This document shows positions 5,397 to 6,032 of a stretch of DNA of 6,032 nucleotides, one piece after another. Each line of letters begins with the position of its first letter. The stretch's first letter is position 1. The stretch comes from Ferruginibacter sp. (GTDB lineage Bacteria; Bacteroidota; Bacteroidia; Chitinophagales; Chitinophagaceae), in assembly GCA_018057635.1 (NCBI GenBank), contig JAGPDJ010000168.1, positions 1-6,032 on the forward strand, in the 5' to 3' direction. The position numbers were made by a program, and so were the translations under genes. The notes beneath the pieces are model-generated. The model did no database searches and was not told the origin of the DNA. It saw nothing but the letters and a program-made list of their open reading frames with translations.

Positions 5397-6032
5397 ATGA
5401 GTAAAAAAGTACTTGCCATTTATTATTCCCAGTCGGGCCAATTGGGAGATATCATCAGCAGCCTCACCAAGCCTTTATCGGATGCGGGACACAGTGTGGA
5501 AACTATTTGTGTGCAGCCAGTTACAGCCTACCCATTTCCATGGAAAGGGAAAAGTTTTTTTGCTGTGATGCCGGATTGTGTAACGGGTGTTCCAACAGCA
5601 TTGCAGCCATTTCAGTTAAAAGAAAACACCTACGACCTGGTGATCGTTGGATACCAGGCCTGGTTTCTTTCTCCGAGCATACCCAGTAATTCTATTCTCT
5701 CCCACCCTGGCATAAAAGCTGTATTGAAAAACACGCCGGTAGTAACCATTACGGGTGCACGCAATATGTGGATCAGCGCCATGGAACGGATAAAAGTAAT
5801 GCTGAAAGATTCCGGGGCAAGGTTATCTGGCAATATTGCATTGGTTGACAGGCATGCTAACATCATCAGTTTCATCACCATTTTTTACTGGATGTTCAAA
5901 GGAAAAAAAGAACGTTACCTGAATATATTTCCAAAACCAGGTGTGGCCGATGCCGATATTGATACCTGTAAGCAATATGGAGACATTATCGGCACACATC
6001 TTGAAAACGGGAACTGGAATGGTTTACAAGAT
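5397..6032 (+). CDS. darA: Dialkylresorcinol condensing enzyme DarA-like protein, C-terminus cut off by the window
   Basis: The frame is open from ATG 5397 to the window end, giving 212 residues; the family is about 300 long. It has a flavodoxin-like N-terminus: strand VLAIYY (5-10) and loop SQSGQ (11-15) where flavodoxins bind phosphate. Next come AYPFPW (44-49), YDLVIVGYQAWFLSPSIPSNS (79-99), TPVVTITGARNMW (113-125), and NIALVDRH (146-153) leading to YWMFKGKKERYL and IFPKPGV. These blocks match Bacteroidota DarA as I remember them. DarA acts with the ketosynthase DarB to join and aromatise two beta-keto chains into 2,5-dialkylresorcinols, which in this phylum are the alcohol part of flexirubin pigments. 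A darB gene would be expected downstream, outside the window. Only a weak AGG-like ribosome site precedes the ATG. The alternative is another flavodoxin-fold oxidoreductase. Confidence 0.75.
   Translation, partial: MSKKVLAIYYSQSGQLGDIISSLTKPLSDAGHSVETICVQPVTAYPFPWKGKSFFAVMPDCVTGVPTALQPFQLKENTYDLVIVGYQAWFLSPSIPSNSILSHPGIKAVLKNTPVVTITGARNMWISAMERIKVMLKDSGARLSGNIALVDRHANIISFITIFYWMFKGKKERYLNIFPKPGVADADIDTCKQYGDIIGTHLENGNWNGLQD

Noticed and set aside
5507..5881. ORFs of 60 and 83 codons on opposite strands inside the darA region
   Set aside because: The darA frame is open throughout with family motifs; these are shadows.

Overview
The window looks like a chromosomal segment of a gliding-type Bacteroidota, probably in or near the Chitinophagaceae. 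The evidence is three Bacteroidota-specific families (PorV, GldJ and a DarA-type flexirubin enzyme), AT-rich spacers carrying TAnnTTTG -7 elements, and starts without Shine-Dalgarno sequences. The family assignments were made by reading the translated sequence; no database search was possible.

Layout: (1) 1-943, minus strand, cut by the window edge: porV, an outer-membrane beta-barrel of the type IX secretion system (T9SS). (2) 944-1413: an AT-rich divergent spacer with up to three candidate porV promoters and one weak gldJ promoter. (3) 1414-2976, plus: gldJ, a gliding/T9SS lipoprotein with a formylglycine-generating-enzyme (FGE) fold, closed by a strong intrinsic terminator. (4) 3031-3231: a short spacer with a tandem repeat, an unannotated 33-41 codon ORF on the minus strand and the murF promoter. 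(5) 3232-4515, plus: murF, peptidoglycan precursor synthesis. (6) 4516-4585: heptamer repeats in the convergent gap. (7) 4586-4672, minus: tRNA-Ser(GGA) with its own promoter. (8) 4895-5380, plus: a small exported helical protein of unknown function. (9) 5397-6032, plus, cut by the window edge: a DarA-like dialkylresorcinol enzyme, 16 bases behind it and probably in the same operon.

The left half is a secretion/motility and cell-envelope locus. PorV and GldJ both belong to the T9SS, and MurF supplies the pentapeptide precursor of the wall that the motor spans. The right half appears to be the start of a flexirubin-type pigment (dialkylresorcinol) operon continuing past the window. No mobile element, CRISPR array or defence system is visible. 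The least-explained parts are the small ORF at 3079-3204, the probably leaderless murF start inside a perfect inverted repeat, and the exported protein upstream of darA.
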